A stretch of DNA of 64,000 bases from Candidatus Litorirhabdus singularis (GTDB lineage Bacteria; Pseudomonadota; Gammaproteobacteria; Pseudomonadales; Halieaceae). Shown one piece after another: positions 1 through 9,453 of the stretch. The position numbers and the translations under genes are program-made. The stretch is from NCBI RefSeq assembly GCF_026262625.1, contig NZ_SHNN01000004.1, positions 62,001 through 126,000 on the forward strand. The letters are read 5' to 3'. Below the pieces are notes generated by a model. That model worked only from the letters and a program-made list of their open reading frames with translations. It did not search any database and had not been told where the DNA came from. The first letter of the stretch is position 1. The number at the start of each line of letters is the position of its first letter.

Positions 1-633
1 CTAGGTGGCTGCTCCGGGTATGAACTCAAGAATTTGGCCAAGTCGGATATCGATATGGTTGCGGACGAGTTCATTGACGAGACTCGTGTATTGGTAAGCG
101 AGTTGACGGTTAAACTTTATGGCCGCAACCCGGATCAGTTACGCAAGACACAGGGCCTGAGTGTCGAAGACCGTTTGCAGCAGTTACGCTCCCAGAGCGG
201 GCCGCTGGATTTTGCTGAACTGGGTGGTCGGCAGGAAGTTGCGGCACTGGAACTGGTATTTGACCCTGAGTTTCGAGGTGATCGGGTATTTGCCCTGGTG
301 GTCGGACTCAGTGGTATGCTGCGCTACGCCTATGGTTACAATGATGAATTATTCATGTTCGACCAGCTTGATAGCGCGCGGCTGCTGGCCAGCGCTGAGA
401 ACGTGGATGTGTTGCTATGGCGACTGAAGCATTCTCGTAAAGCCAATGGGCGGCCCTTCCTGATTACCAGTGAGTATCGGGGTATCACGGACAACCTCAG
501 TTTCGAACGGCTATTTGGCAAGCTGATTGTGTTGCAGGAAATGATGGCCAGGATTGTGGACGATTCCGGGCACCGCGGCGTTAATAGGGCCGTCAAGGCG
601 GTCGGTAGTGTATTTGTGCCACTACCGTTGTAA
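1..633 (+). CDS. Lipoprotein of unknown function (5' end cut off)
   Basis: The reading frame is open from the first base of the window, and residues 1-4 in that frame read L-G-G-C, a lipobox. The gene therefore starts upstream of the window and encodes a lipoprotein whose mature part starts at that Cys and runs about 207 residues. A TTG at 34 could be called as a start, but it would discard the lipobox. The mature part is mixed alpha/beta, with one hydrophobic stretch near residues 95-105. I do not recognise the family. It is probably membrane anchored and periplasm facing. It lies 60 bp upstream of pdxH on the same strand, with no obvious shared function. Confidence 0.7.
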   Translation, partial: LGGCSGYELKNLAKSDIDMVADEFIDETRVLVSELTVKLYGRNPDQLRKTQGLSVEDRLQQLRSQSGPLDFAELGGRQEVAALELVFDPEFRGDRVFALVVGLSGMLRYAYGYNDELFMFDQLDSARLLASAENVDVLLWRLKHSRKANGRPFLITSEYRGITDNLSFERLFGKLIVLQEMMARIVDDSGHRGVNRAVKAVGSVFVPLPL

Positions 634-693
634 AACAGCCGTGGTGAACCAATGCCTTGGTAAACCAAACTAGCGTGTTGCCCTGGAGGGAAC

Positions 694-1332
694 GTGAATA
701 TAGAAGATTTTCGTCGGGAGTATCTGCTGCAGGGGCTCAAGCGCTCGGATCTGCACGATGACCCTACCGAGCAGTTTGAAACCTGGTTGGCCCAGGCGGT
801 CAGTGGCGGTATCGCGGACCCCACGGCAATGGTCTTGGCGACCGTAGACGCCAATGGAAGGCCCTGGCAGCGGATGGTGCTGCTAAAGGATTTCGGCCAT
901 CAGGGGTTCGTTTTTTACACTAATTCCGATAGCAACAAAGCGCAGGATATCGCGGCTAATGCGTCAGTGTGTCTGCACTTTCCCTGGAATGTGCTGGAGC
1001 GACAGGTGATAGTCGCCGGCAACGCGGCAAAGATCAGCAATGTGGAAACTGCCCGTTATTTCTTATCGCGGCCGCGCGAAAGCCAGTTGGCAGCGTGGGC
1101 ATCGGCTCAAAGTCGGCCCATTTCTGCGCGTCAGGTGCTGTTAGAGAAATTTGCCCAGATGCAGGAAAAATTCAAGCAGGGGGAAATCCCGGTGCCGGCG
1201 TTCTGGAGCGGCTATCGGGTGGTGCCGCGTGAGTTGGAATTTTGGCAGGGCGGTGCCAATCGACTGCACGACCGTTTCCGCTACCTGCGCAATGCAAAGG
1301 ACGGCTGGGATATACGTCGGCTGGCACCCTGA
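694..1332 (+). CDS. pdxH: Pyridoxine/pyridoxamine 5'-phosphate oxidase
   Basis: FMN enzyme that oxidises PNP or PMP to pyridoxal 5'-phosphate in vitamin B6 synthesis and salvage; cytosolic homodimer. At 212 aa it is the usual size. It has the N-terminal substrate arm (R-x-E-Y near residue 8), the FMN-binding core (RMVLLKDF, then FVFYTNSDSNKA) and the C-terminal dimerisation block ending in W-x-I-x-RLAP, typical of PdxH. The GTG start at 694 is preceded by GGAGGG at 685-690, which fixes it. Family knowledge gives the function; the motifs are visible. Confidence 0.96.
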   Translation: MNIEDFRREYLLQGLKRSDLHDDPTEQFETWLAQAVSGGIADPTAMVLATVDANGRPWQRMVLLKDFGHQGFVFYTNSDSNKAQDIAANASVCLHFPWNVLERQVIVAGNAAKISNVETARYFLSRPRESQLAAWASAQSRPISARQVLLEKFAQMQEKFKQGEIPVPAFWSGYRVVPRELEFWQGGANRLHDRFRYLRNAKDGWDIRRLAP

Positions 1333-1353
1333 TAACGGTCTGCAACCGTTCTG

Positions 1354-2640
1354 CTATTTGGCCTGGCGTGAGCGAAAATAGCTTGGGTCCTGCTCGATTC
1401 CCAGCAGGCGACGCCGGATCATATCCAGGCCGGCGGCGGCAATCATAGTTTGAAACAGGGTGCGTTCAACCGGCCACAGCAAGCAACGGGTCTGGATATT
1501 ATCGCGACTGCCCCAGGCGAGCCATACAGTGCCCACTGGCTTTTCTTCAGTACCGCCGTCAGGACCGGCGACACCCGAGACCGCGATACCGTAGTCGGCG
1601 TCGGCGCGCTGCATAGCACCCTTTGCCATAGCTATCACAACACCCTCGCTGACCGCCCCGGACTGTTGCAGTAGCGATTCTGGAACATCTAGCACTGTTT
1701 GTTTGATGCTATTGGCATAGGTCACAAAGCCGGCGTGAAAAGCAGCGGAAGAACCCGGTATACGGGTTAGCATGCTGGCTATCAGGCCGCCGGTGCAGGA
1801 CTCTGCCGTGGTCAATGTCTCGCCCCTGTCTGCAAGAAGGGTGACCACCTGCTGCGCCAGACTGCTATCACCCTCACCGATGATGTGATCGCCAAACAAC
1901 TGGTAGAGCTTTTCTTTGCAGGCAAGCTGGGCGTCTCTGGCAGCGGGGTCGGATACCGTCAATTTTATTTCCATTTGCGGTGCGCCGGCGCGAAACCCCA
2001 GCTCTACCTGAGCTGGCCAGTCGCTGTATTGGTCGGAGATAATTTGTTGTGCGGTGGATTCGCCCAGCCCGAAAGTCTGCAAGCGGATGATGTCGACCTC
2101 GCCCGACTTGCCCAGCCGTTCGCGCAAGTTCTGCAGAATATTGTCGAGCATCAGGCGTAATTCGCTGGGTACACCCGGCGTGCAGATGACGAGGCAACCC
2201 TCAACTTCCAGTTCAAACCCCACTGCGCTGCCGATGGCGTTATCAACGATGGTGGCTCCGGCTGGCAGTAGCGCTTGCTTGAGGTTGGCTGCGTTAACCG
2301 CGGCGCCACGCGCTTCACACCAGTTCTCTATGTGCAGGCGTGCTAGCGGGTTTTCCTGCAGTGGCACGTCGGCGACCGCTGCCAGTATCTCTGCGGTGAG
2401 ATCGTCAATGGTTGGGCCAAGCCCGCCATTGACGATGACGACGTCAGATTGCTTGCATAGATCACGTAGCTCTGCGGTAAGTAATGCGGGCGCATCGCCG
2501 ACAGTAACCTTGCGGTGAATGGCAATGCCAAGTTCTGCGAGGCGCAGGGCTATCATCGAGGAATTGGAATCCACGGTGTCGCCGCTCATGATCTCGTTGC
2601 CAGTTAACAGCAGCTGCACTACCGGGTTATGTTGATTCAT
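1354..2640 (-). CDS. cinA: CinA-family protein: MocF-like domain plus NMN deamidase domain
   Basis: Residues 1-170 form the MoCF/CinA N-terminal domain (LLLTGNEIMSGDTVDSN). The last 160 residues form the CinA C-terminal amidohydrolase domain (AESCTGGLIASMLTRIPGSS), which in proteobacteria hydrolyses nicotinamide mononucleotide to nicotinate mononucleotide in pyridine-nucleotide recycling. The 428-residue product beginning MNQHN is preferred over a longer frame reaching 2841, because a GGAG sits just upstream of 2640 and the homologous domain starts there. It is convergent with pdxH and divergent from the pqi-like operon. Cytosolic. Confidence 0.92.
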   Translation of the reverse strand: MNQHNPVVQLLLTGNEIMSGDTVDSNSSMIALRLAELGIAIHRKVTVGDAPALLTAELRDLCKQSDVVIVNGGLGPTIDDLTAEILAAVADVPLQENPLARLHIENWCEARGAAVNAANLKQALLPAGATIVDNAIGSAVGFELEVEGCLVICTPGVPSELRLMLDNILQNLRERLGKSGEVDIIRLQTFGLGESTAQQIISDQYSDWPAQVELGFRAGAPQMEIKLTVSDPAARDAQLACKEKLYQLFGDHIIGEGDSSLAQQVVTLLADRGETLTTAESCTGGLIASMLTRIPGSSAAFHAGFVTYANSIKQTVLDVPESLLQQSGAVSEGVVIAMAKGAMQRADADYGIAVSGVAGPDGGTEEKPVGTVWLAWGSRDNIQTRCLLWPVERTLFQTMIAAAGLDMIRRRLLGIEQDPSYFRSRQAK

Positions 2641-2745
2641 GTTTGATCTCCTTGGGGTGCCATAGGATAACGGGGTGCGTGCAACTGTGGAAGCTGGAGT
2701 ATCTGCGGTATCATGCGTCGATGTGTAAGCAAGGTAAATTTTAGA

Positions 2746-3354
2746 ATGGCGACGCTGATCGGCTGCCAGGGCTGCGACATGTTGGTGGATCTGACGGCGA
2801 TGCCCGAAGGCGGGCGTGCCAATTGTCCCCGTTGCGGACATTTCCTCGCGCGCTATCGCAGCGATGCTGTGGCACGGGCGCTAGCCTACTGTATCAGTGC
2901 TGCGATTGCGTTGGTGATTGCCAACTGTTTTGCATTTTTGACGATGGGTGCGGCCGGACTACAGACCACCATGACCCTGCCCGAGACGGCGATCATGCTA
3001 TATCGTTACGGTATGCCGGATCTGGCTATTTTAGTGGGCGGATTCATTTTGGTGCTGCCGGCGTTGGCGTTGACGCTGATAATGGCTATCTGTGTGCCAT
3101 TGACGTTGGGCTATGCGGCGCCCTGGCTAGTCGATTCTGCGCGCGTTTTGTACACACTGAACGAGTGGTCGATGGTAGAGGTGTTTCTGATTGGCGTGAT
3201 CGTGAGTCTGGTTAAATTGTCACAGATGGCGGAAGTGCAGCTGGGCTATTCCTTCTGGGCTTATGTTGCCTTCAGCGTATTTTTCACCTTGGCGGTTTCG
3301 ACGCTGGATCGGTTTCACTGCTGGCAGCGAATCGAAGCGGTGCAGCTCTCGTGA
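2746..3354 (+). CDS. PqiA/LetA-family membrane protein, first copy
   Basis: About 202 residues. A Cys4 rubredoxin-like zinc ribbon (C-x2-C near residue 8, C-x2-C-G near residue 28) precedes four hydrophobic helices, the half-PqiA layout. A conserved N-E-W-S-M-V-E-V-F motif near residue 145 is typical of the family. E. coli PqiA and LetA carry two such units in one chain; here two separate genes each carry one. Likely an inner-membrane partner of the MCE protein in lipid transport between membranes. An alternative in-frame ATG lies at 2713; 2746 is preferred because AAGG lies about 11 nt upstream and the zinc ribbon begins at once. The stop overlaps the next gene. Confidence 0.88.
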   Translation: MATLIGCQGCDMLVDLTAMPEGGRANCPRCGHFLARYRSDAVARALAYCISAAIALVIANCFAFLTMGAAGLQTTMTLPETAIMLYRYGMPDLAILVGGFILVLPALALTLIMAICVPLTLGYAAPWLVDSARVLYTLNEWSMVEVFLIGVIVSLVKLSQMAEVQLGYSFWAYVAFSVFFTLAVSTLDRFHCWQRIEAVQLS

Positions 3355-3968
3355 ACCCCGCCGCTACCGCTGCCGCGCGTGGGCTCGCTTCCTGTCACCT
3401 CTGTTGCAAACTGGTAGCAGCAGACGTCGCGCACTGCCCTCGCTGTGGCGCGCATATGCATCAGCGCAAAGTCGATAGCCTGCAGCGCACGCTGGCCTTG
3501 TTGGTGACTGCCAGTGTGCTTTATATCCCGGCGAATATTTACCCCATCATGATTACGGACCAATTCGGTACCTCTATCGAGAGCACCATCATTGGGGGTG
3601 TCGTGCTATTGATAAACCTGGGCTCGTGGCCGATAGCGCTGGTCATTTTTGTCGCTAGCGTGATGGTGCCGCTGTCCAAATTTTTCGCCCTGTACTATTT
3701 AGCCTGGTCAGTGCATCGTCAGCCAGCCTCAGGTAACCGCCAGCGCACCTTGCTCTACACTCTCACTGAACTGATTGGCAAATGGTCGATGGTGGACGTG
3801 TTCGTGGTGGCGATTCTGGTTGCCTTGGTGCATCTGGGTGGCTTACTGGTCATCAGGCCGGGTATCGCGGCCGTTTCTTTTGCCGGTGTAGTCATAGTGA
3901 CGATGTTGGCAGCACACAGTTTTGACCCCCGTTTACTTTGGGATAAAGAGGAACAGAATAATGGATGA
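3351..3968 (+). CDS. PqiA/LetA-family membrane protein, second copy
   Basis: 205 residues starting at GTG 3351, which overlaps the preceding stop and implies translational coupling. It carries its own zinc ribbon (C-x2-C near residue 15 and C-x2-C-G near residue 29), then four membrane helices and the K-W-S-M-V-D-V-F motif matching the N-E-W-S-M-V-E-V-F motif of its neighbour. The two genes together correspond to a single two-unit PqiA. The 3' end overlaps the MCE-protein start by 8 nt. Role inferred from family and context: inner-membrane component of an MCE lipid transporter. Confidence 0.88.
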   Translation: MNPAATAAARGLASCHLCCKLVAADVAHCPRCGAHMHQRKVDSLQRTLALLVTASVLYIPANIYPIMITDQFGTSIESTIIGGVVLLINLGSWPIALVIFVASVMVPLSKFFALYYLAWSVHRQPASGNRQRTLLYTLTELIGKWSMVDVFVVAILVALVHLGGLLVIRPGIAAVSFAGVVIVTMLAAHSFDPRLLWDKEEQNNG

Positions 3969-5577
3969 AGCTAAGCCGGCGCTCGCGACCGGTCCGAAAG
4001 TGTCGGCGGTGTGGGTTTTACCGCTGATTGCGCTGGCACTGGGGGCCTGGGTTGTCTTTTACACGCTTAGTACGCGTGGCCCGGTGGTGGAGGTGCGCTT
4101 TGCCAATGCAGCTGGACTGATGGCACAGAAAACCAAAGTTAAGTATCGCGACGTGGAAATTGGGGTGGTGCAAAGTATCCGTCTCGGTCATCGTCAGGGC
4201 GGGATTGTTGCCACTATTCAGCTACAGCCGGAAGCAGAGCAATTGCTGGGCGACGACGCGCGTTTCTGGGTGGTGACTGCGCGGGTGGGTGCCGGCAGTA
4301 TTACCGGCCTCGAAACGCTTTTGTCGGGCGCCTATATAGAAATGTCCCCGGCTCAGGTCGCGTCCAAAAAACGTGACTATGAAGCGTTGGATAGCCCCCC
4401 TTGGACCGCGCCGGACGCCGCCGGTATTCGGCTGCAACTGAGCAGTGAGCATGCACATTCCTTGGCGCCGGGAGATGCCGTGGTTTACCGCGGTTTTAAG
4501 GTCGGTCGTGTCGAGAGCAGTAGCTTCGATCCGGTTAGCCGGCGAGTTAACTATCAAATTTTTATCGATGCGCCCTATGATGGCCTGATCGACAGTTCTA
4601 TCCGATTCTGGGATATCAGCGGGATTTCACTGAAGATGGATGCGGGCGGCTTCGAGTTATCCATGGGGTCTTTGCAGACCATTTTGCTGGGAGGTATTAC
4701 TTTTGGTACGCCCAGAGGGATGGCTAAAGGAACACCGGTGGAATCCGGAACGTCGTTCATTTTACACAAAAATTATGCCGAAATTATGCAAGACCCCTAC
4801 CGTTACGGTATCTATTATGTGGTGCAGTTCAGCCAGTCAATCCGCGGCTTGAAGCCAGGTGCCCCGGTCGAGTACCGCGGAATTAACCTGGGCTACGTGG
4901 TCAGGATAATGCTGTCTGAAATGCTGGGAGAGAAGTCACTGGAAGGTACCGGTGGTCCGATTCCTGTGCTTATTTACCTGGAACCCGGTCGACTGGAAAT
5001 CGGGGATAGTCAGGAGCTTGCAGAGAAACTGCGCGAATCGATCGCAGTCAGCGTGAACAATGGCATGCGCGCCAGTCTCGCCTCGGGCAACCTGTTAACC
5101 GGTGCGATGTATGTAGGTCTGGATTTCTTCCCTGATGACGAGACTCAATCCTTGGGCAGCTATGGAGAATACCCGACTATTCCGACGATCAGCGGTGATT
5201 TTGGCCGGATCATGCAACAAGTCACCCAGTTTCTGGAAAAATTGAACGATCTGCCGCTGGACGCGACTTTCAGTGGTCTGAATGAAGCGGTTGCTGAATT
5301 GCAGGGTAATCTTTCTGCGCTGCGTGGGATTCTGGATGACGCCGATACACAGGCACTGACAGGTCAGTTGCTGCAGGTTTTGCAGCAGCTTGAGAAGGTG
5401 GCGGGGGGGCTCACGCCAGATTCGCCAGTCTATCAATCACTGAACGCCAGCTTACGTGATCTCAACGTGACGCTGAAAAATGTCAGTGACGTAAGTCGCA
5501 CGATTTCAGAAAAACCCAATGCCCTGATTATGCCGGTAGAAATACCCGCGGACCCGATACCGGAGGCCAGACCGTGA
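3961..5577 (+). CDS. pqiB: PqiB-like protein with three MCE domains
   Basis: 538 residues, close to the usual PqiB length. One N-terminal membrane anchor (VWVLPLIALALGAWVVFYTL, residues 18-37) is followed by three MCE domains starting near residues 40, 155 and 275; repeats of the V-x-Y-R-G-x-x-x-G-x-V type are visible in each. A long helical C-terminus (residues 405-520) would form the periplasm-spanning needle known for PqiB hexamers. The ATG at 3961 is chosen over an upstream ATG at 3922 because it leaves only a short overlap and gives a standard N-terminus. Part of a four-gene overlapping operon for phospholipid movement between membranes. Confidence 0.92.
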   Translation: MDEAKPALATGPKVSAVWVLPLIALALGAWVVFYTLSTRGPVVEVRFANAAGLMAQKTKVKYRDVEIGVVQSIRLGHRQGGIVATIQLQPEAEQLLGDDARFWVVTARVGAGSITGLETLLSGAYIEMSPAQVASKKRDYEALDSPPWTAPDAAGIRLQLSSEHAHSLAPGDAVVYRGFKVGRVESSSFDPVSRRVNYQIFIDAPYDGLIDSSIRFWDISGISLKMDAGGFELSMGSLQTILLGGITFGTPRGMAKGTPVESGTSFILHKNYAEIMQDPYRYGIYYVVQFSQSIRGLKPGAPVEYRGINLGYVVRIMLSEMLGEKSLEGTGGPIPVLIYLEPGRLEIGDSQELAEKLRESIAVSVNNGMRASLASGNLLTGAMYVGLDFFPDDETQSLGSYGEYPTIPTISGDFGRIMQQVTQFLEKLNDLPLDATFSGLNEAVAELQGNLSALRGILDDADTQALTGQLLQVLQQLEKVAGGLTPDSPVYQSLNASLRDLNVTLKNVSDVSRTISEKPNALIMPVEIPADPIPEARP

Positions 5578-6131
5578 GAATCATTTTACTGCTTAGTCTG
5601 TTAATAGCCGGCTGCAGCAGCCAGCCGGTAACAGCGCCCGAAATATATCTACTGCGCTCAGCGGCAGCGCAAGCGCCACAGGCAACGGCGCTGGCGCCAC
5701 CACAGGTTGGCCTGGCCGCAGTCACCGTAGCCGATTATCTGGATCAGCCTGGCTTAGTGTTGGAAACCGACAGTGGCACCTTGCACCGCGCCCGCCAACA
5801 TCTGTGGGCGGAGCCGCTGCGCACAAGTCTGCTGCGCTTCATGGCTAATGAAGTCGGAACGGCGCTGCAGGCGCCGGTTGCGGTCGGCGCATTGGTGCAG
5901 CAGGAGTTGCCGCAGATTTCGATCCGAATCGATCAACTGCACGGCAGCAACGATGGTGCTGCTGTGCTGGTGGCGTACTGGGAATATGCCGCTGTCGACG
6001 GGGCGATCCAGTCCTATCGTTTTACGCGCCAGCAGGCCCTGGCTGACGATGGCTACGCGGCGCTGGTGGCGGCGGAGAAAAGCCTGTTGATTCAACTCGC
6101 CGAGGCCATTGCTGCCGCGCTCGAGGGCTAG
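5574..6131 (+). CDS. pqiC: PqiC-like outer-membrane lipoprotein
   Basis: 185 residues from GTG 5574, overlapping the MCE gene stop. The signal peptide ends in a lipobox (LLIAGC), so this is a lipoprotein. The mature part matches the ABC-transport auxiliary/PqiC class (about 180 aa; early E-I-Y-L-L-R block and L-Y-D-Q-P-like segment). In E. coli PqiC sits on the outer membrane and docks the PqiB needle. The position as last gene of the cluster supports the call. Confidence 0.88.
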   Translation: MRIILLLSLLIAGCSSQPVTAPEIYLLRSAAAQAPQATALAPPQVGLAAVTVADYLDQPGLVLETDSGTLHRARQHLWAEPLRTSLLRFMANEVGTALQAPVAVGALVQQELPQISIRIDQLHGSNDGAAVLVAYWEYAAVDGAIQSYRFTRQQALADDGYAALVAAEKSLLIQLAEAIAAALEG

Positions 6132-6134
6132 CCC

Positions 6135-6698
6135 ATGCTCAAGTACTGTTCTGAATGTGGTCAGACCCTGCGCATGGCAACGCACGCTGCGGGCCATGGT
6201 TACTGTGAGCGCTGCCAACAGGAGCGTTGGGACCATCCTTCGGTAATGCTCACGTGCTTTATATCCTGTGGTCAAAAGCTGCTCTGGATTCAGCGTAAGC
6301 TAGAACCGCGCAGCGGCTTCTGGGCAATTCCCGGTGGTTTTATGGAGGCCGGTGAAACAATGGCTGAGGGTGCTGCTCGGGAGCTTTGGGAAGAGGCGGG
6401 TGTTCGGCTCGATCCGGAGCAGTTGGATTTCTATATGACCGGCACGATTACCTTTATTAATCAGGTTTATGTCGCGTTTCGCGCCGCCGTCGACGAAGAA
6501 GTTTGCCTAGCGGGTGACGAAGCCCTGGCGGTTGAGTTCTTCTCTCGCGACCAGTGTCCCTGGGACGAGGTTGCCTATCCCGAGGTTAATGACTCCATTC
6601 GTGAGGCCTACGATGACCTTGAGCGCGGCGTGTTTCTGCAGTATCAGGGTGAGATGACCGAAGAAATTTACCGATTGACCCCGATACAGACACGTTAA
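6135..6698 (+). CDS. NUDIX hydrolase with N-terminal zinc ribbon
   Basis: 187 residues. An N-terminal C-x2-C plus C-x2-C ribbon (residues 5-31) precedes a NUDIX fold. The Nudix box begins at GGFMEAGE near residue 69 and continues through R-E-L-W-E-E-A-G, with all catalytic Glu residues present. Proteins of this build hydrolyse nucleoside-diphosphate derivatives such as ADP-ribose or NADH; the exact substrate cannot be read from the sequence. It follows pqiC after 3 nt and is probably in the same transcript. Confidence 0.87.
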   Translation: MLKYCSECGQTLRMATHAAGHGYCERCQQERWDHPSVMLTCFISCGQKLLWIQRKLEPRSGFWAIPGGFMEAGETMAEGAARELWEEAGVRLDPEQLDFYMTGTITFINQVYVAFRAAVDEEVCLAGDEALAVEFFSRDQCPWDEVAYPEVNDSIREAYDDLERGVFLQYQGEMTEEIYRLTPIQTR

Positions 6699-6714
6699 GC
6701 TCGCACTGACGTTA

Positions 6715-7320
6715 TCAGAAGCCGCCGTGTTGCTGCAGGTGCTCCAGTTCCTCTGCCGTAGATTGGCGCTGTAAGATCGCGTTGCGATGGGGGAAGCGGC
6801 CAAATTTGAAGATCACGTCGCGGTGGGCTACCGCATATTGTCTGAACCCAGCTACTGCTTGGTGAGCCGCCTGTGGGCATTGGGTGAGTAGCTGGTCGAA
6901 CAGGGCGACCCCTTCATCCTGCACGCTCAGGCTTTCTGAGTGTTCGTAGGGAATGTAGATAAACACCCGGTGGCTCAGGGGTAGTTTCAGGTGTTGCCCG
7001 CTGCTGACCAGACGACGGCAAATTTTCAGGGCCAGCAGGTCTCCAGAAAATGATTTGGGCGTTGCTCGAAACACGTTGCGGGTAAACTGGTCGAGTAGCA
7101 ACACTAGCGCCACACTGCCTGGCAGAGTGTCCCGCCAGACGGTTAGCTCGTCCTTCAGCGCAGCTTCTATCAGGTTCAGAAAATGATCCCGGATATAGTC
7201 GTCAGTAGTGCTGCTGGATTTAAACCAGAGCTGCTGCTGTGGTGCGACAGCCATCCCCATTGGGTCGAGTTGGCCGAACCAGTATTCGAGAATCTCGTTG
7301 ATACTTTCGCTGTTAATCAT
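6715..7320 (-). CDS. DUF924-family protein
   Basis: 201 residues. Recognisable DUF924 features: an early I-L-E-Y-W-F-G motif, the L-D-Q-F-T-R-N-V-F-R block near residue 75, and the C-terminal F-x-R-x-P-H-R-N motif. The family has a TPR-like all-helical fold and no established function. The ATG at 7320 is favoured over one at 7359 because the family N-terminus begins immediately after it. It is convergent with the NUDIX gene and divergent from the alcohol dehydrogenase. Confidence 0.85.
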   Translation of the reverse strand: MINSESINEILEYWFGQLDPMGMAVAPQQQLWFKSSSTTDDYIRDHFLNLIEAALKDELTVWRDTLPGSVALVLLLDQFTRNVFRATPKSFSGDLLALKICRRLVSSGQHLKLPLSHRVFIYIPYEHSESLSVQDEGVALFDQLLTQCPQAAHQAVAGFRQYAVAHRDVIFKFGRFPHRNAILQRQSTAEELEHLQQHGGF

Positions 7321-7364
7321 TGTGATAAGGTTACTGTCCCTTTTTTGTAACGGTAGCATGAGTG

Positions 7365-8531
7365 ATGAGCGCAGTAGCCATAAATTTACCCAGAATATTG
7401 CGTGTGGGCGCCGGCGCCAGCACTGAATTAGTGGCCACCATGGCGCAGTTGGGTGTCTCGAATCCGCTACTGGTGACCGACCCCTTTATGGTGCAGCAGG
7501 GTTATGCCGGAGCATTGGAACAGCAGCTTAAGGAAGCGGGCCTGCCCTGCGCGGTGTTCGCTGATTCGGTACCCGACCCCACCACAGACTCGGTGGCTGC
7601 TGCGACTCATAAATTACAGGCGGGTGGCCATGACTGTGTAGTGGCACTTGGCGGCGGCAGTTCCATTGACACCGCCAAAGCCGCAGCGGTCATGGTGCAG
7701 CGTGACGGACCCATGCGAGACTACAAAGTACCCTGCGCAATCGACACCGGGCTGCCCGTCATCGCCGTGCCAACCACCGCCGGAACCGGCTCAGAGGTGA
7801 CGCGGGCGGCGGTCATTACTGATACCGAAACTCAGGAGAAGATGCTGTGTATGGGGCTGGGTCTGGTGCCAGTGGCCGCTCTGGTGGACTATGAGCTGAC
7901 ACTGACAATGCCCTATCGTCTTAGCGCAGACACCGGCATAGACAGCCTCTGCCACGCCATGGAAGCTTATGTGAGCCGCAAGGCCAACGCCTTTACCGAC
8001 GGTATTGCTTTGACCGCTATGGCAGCCATTCATACGCATATCCGCACTGCCTGCGCGGAGCCAGACAATCGGGTCGCACGCGAGGCGATGATGCTGGCGG
8101 CGACACAGGGTGGCATGGCTTTTTCCAATGCTTCAGTGACACTGATTCATGGCATGAGCCGCCCCATTGGCGCTCATTTTCATGTTCCCCATGGGCTCAG
8201 CAATGCCATGCTGCTACCAGAAGTTACCGCTTGGTCAGTGTCTGGTGCTGAGCGGCGCTATGCCGATTGCGCGCGTATCATGGGTCTTGCCCGCACCGCG
8301 GACAATGATCAGCTGGCTACCGACAAACTGATTGCCGGACTACGCCAGCTAAATGCTGACCTGCAGGTCCCAGGCCCTGCCGAGTGGGGTGTGGCGCAGC
8401 AAAGCTGGGATCAGCTGATGCCGCTTATGGCACAGCAGGCGCTGGATTCAGGGTCTCCGTCCAATAACCCCAGGATTCCCGACGTCGAAGAAATTGCACA
8501 ACTGTATCAGCGGGTATGGGACGCCGCCTGA
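7365..8531 (+). CDS. Iron-containing (group III) alcohol dehydrogenase
   Basis: 388 residues, standard for the family. Visible features: the NAD-binding G-G-G-S-S-I-D-T-A-K loop near residue 96, PTTAGTGSEVT near residue 138, and the metal ligands in D-T-G-I-D-S-L-C-H-A-M-E (Asp and His), S-x2-H-G-M-S-R-P-I-G-A-H-F and H-V-P-H-G. It oxidises alcohols or reduces aldehydes with NAD(H), using Fe2+ or Zn2+; the substrate is unknown. GTG at 7362 immediately precedes the chosen ATG. Cytosolic. Confidence 0.9.
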   Translation: MSAVAINLPRILRVGAGASTELVATMAQLGVSNPLLVTDPFMVQQGYAGALEQQLKEAGLPCAVFADSVPDPTTDSVAAATHKLQAGGHDCVVALGGGSSIDTAKAAAVMVQRDGPMRDYKVPCAIDTGLPVIAVPTTAGTGSEVTRAAVITDTETQEKMLCMGLGLVPVAALVDYELTLTMPYRLSADTGIDSLCHAMEAYVSRKANAFTDGIALTAMAAIHTHIRTACAEPDNRVAREAMMLAATQGGMAFSNASVTLIHGMSRPIGAHFHVPHGLSNAMLLPEVTAWSVSGAERRYADCARIMGLARTADNDQLATDKLIAGLRQLNADLQVPGPAEWGVAQQSWDQLMPLMAQQALDSGSPSNNPRIPDVEEIAQLYQRVWDAA

Positions 8532-8618
8532 GGCTGAAAAACGCGCGCTAAAACCTGCCGGTGGCTTACATTGTAAGCGCTGTTTGAGTAGAATCTCGGT
8601 CCCATTTCCAGAGCCGGT

Positions 8619-9428
8619 ATGCCAGCCATGAGACGAGTCGTATTTAATCAGAAAGGTGGTGTGGGTAAAACCAGTATCACCTGTAATCTGGCTGCCATTA
8701 GCGCGGCCATGGGTCTGCGCACGCTGGTTATCGATCTGGACGTGCAGGGGAATACCACCCATTACCTGGTCGGTGAAATTGACGCCGAGGCCTACCCGGC
8801 TGAAGCTCAGGGGGTCGCGGCACTGTTTAAACAGACTGTGGGTTCGCGCCGCATGGCAGCTAACCCGGATGCTTTTGTCTGGGAAACACCCTATGAAAAC
8901 CTATACCTGATGCCATCTAGCCCGATTCTGACCGCTATGGAAAAGGAACTGGAGTCTCGCTATAAGATATACAAGCTGCGCGATGCGCTGGACAAACTGG
9001 ATGAGGAATACGATCGCATCTATATCGATACGCCACCAAACTTCAATTTTTACAGCAAGTCGGCGCTGATAGCGGCGCAGTCACTGGTGATTCCGTTCGA
9101 CTGTGACAGTTTTGCGCGTCAGTCGCTGTATAGTTTGATGGACAATATTGTGGAGCTGCAAGAAGATCACAACCCGGATCTGGCGGTAGAGGGCATTGTC
9201 ATCAATCAATTCAACAGTCAGGCACGCTTGCCGGGTGAACTGGTTGCCGAACTCCAGGAGGAGGGTCTGCCAATCTTTGACACCTACCTGTCGGCATCGG
9301 TAAAAATGCGTGAGTCCCATCGCGATCATCGTCCTCTGATTGACCTTGCTCCCAGTCACAAATTGACCGCACAGTTTCTGGCACTGCACGAAGAGCTTGA
9401 AGCTAACGTAAAACGCCTGAAGCGCTAA
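8619..9428 (+). CDS. ParA-family ATPase
   Basis: 269 residues. A deviant Walker A (NQKGGVGKTSITCNLA) at residues 10-25, Walker A' (V-I-D-L-D-V-Q-G-N) and Walker B-like I-Y-I-D-T-P-P-N are intact. No ParB or centromere repeats are visible nearby, so this is more likely a chromosomal orphan ParA/MinD-type positioning ATPase than a plasmid partition gene. ATG at 8619. The downstream symporter starts 25 nt after its stop. Confidence 0.88.
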   Translation: MPAMRRVVFNQKGGVGKTSITCNLAAISAAMGLRTLVIDLDVQGNTTHYLVGEIDAEAYPAEAQGVAALFKQTVGSRRMAANPDAFVWETPYENLYLMPSSPILTAMEKELESRYKIYKLRDALDKLDEEYDRIYIDTPPNFNFYSKSALIAAQSLVIPFDCDSFARQSLYSLMDNIVELQEDHNPDLAVEGIVINQFNSQARLPGELVAELQEEGLPIFDTYLSASVKMRESHRDHRPLIDLAPSHKLTAQFLALHEELEANVKRLKR

Positions 9429-9453
9429 CGCAGCCTCGGCGCCACTAGCGGCC

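Noticed and set aside
8619-9428. ParA-like gene as a sign of an integrated plasmid
   Set aside because: No ParB, replication gene or iteron-like repeats nearby; the context is ordinary chromosome.
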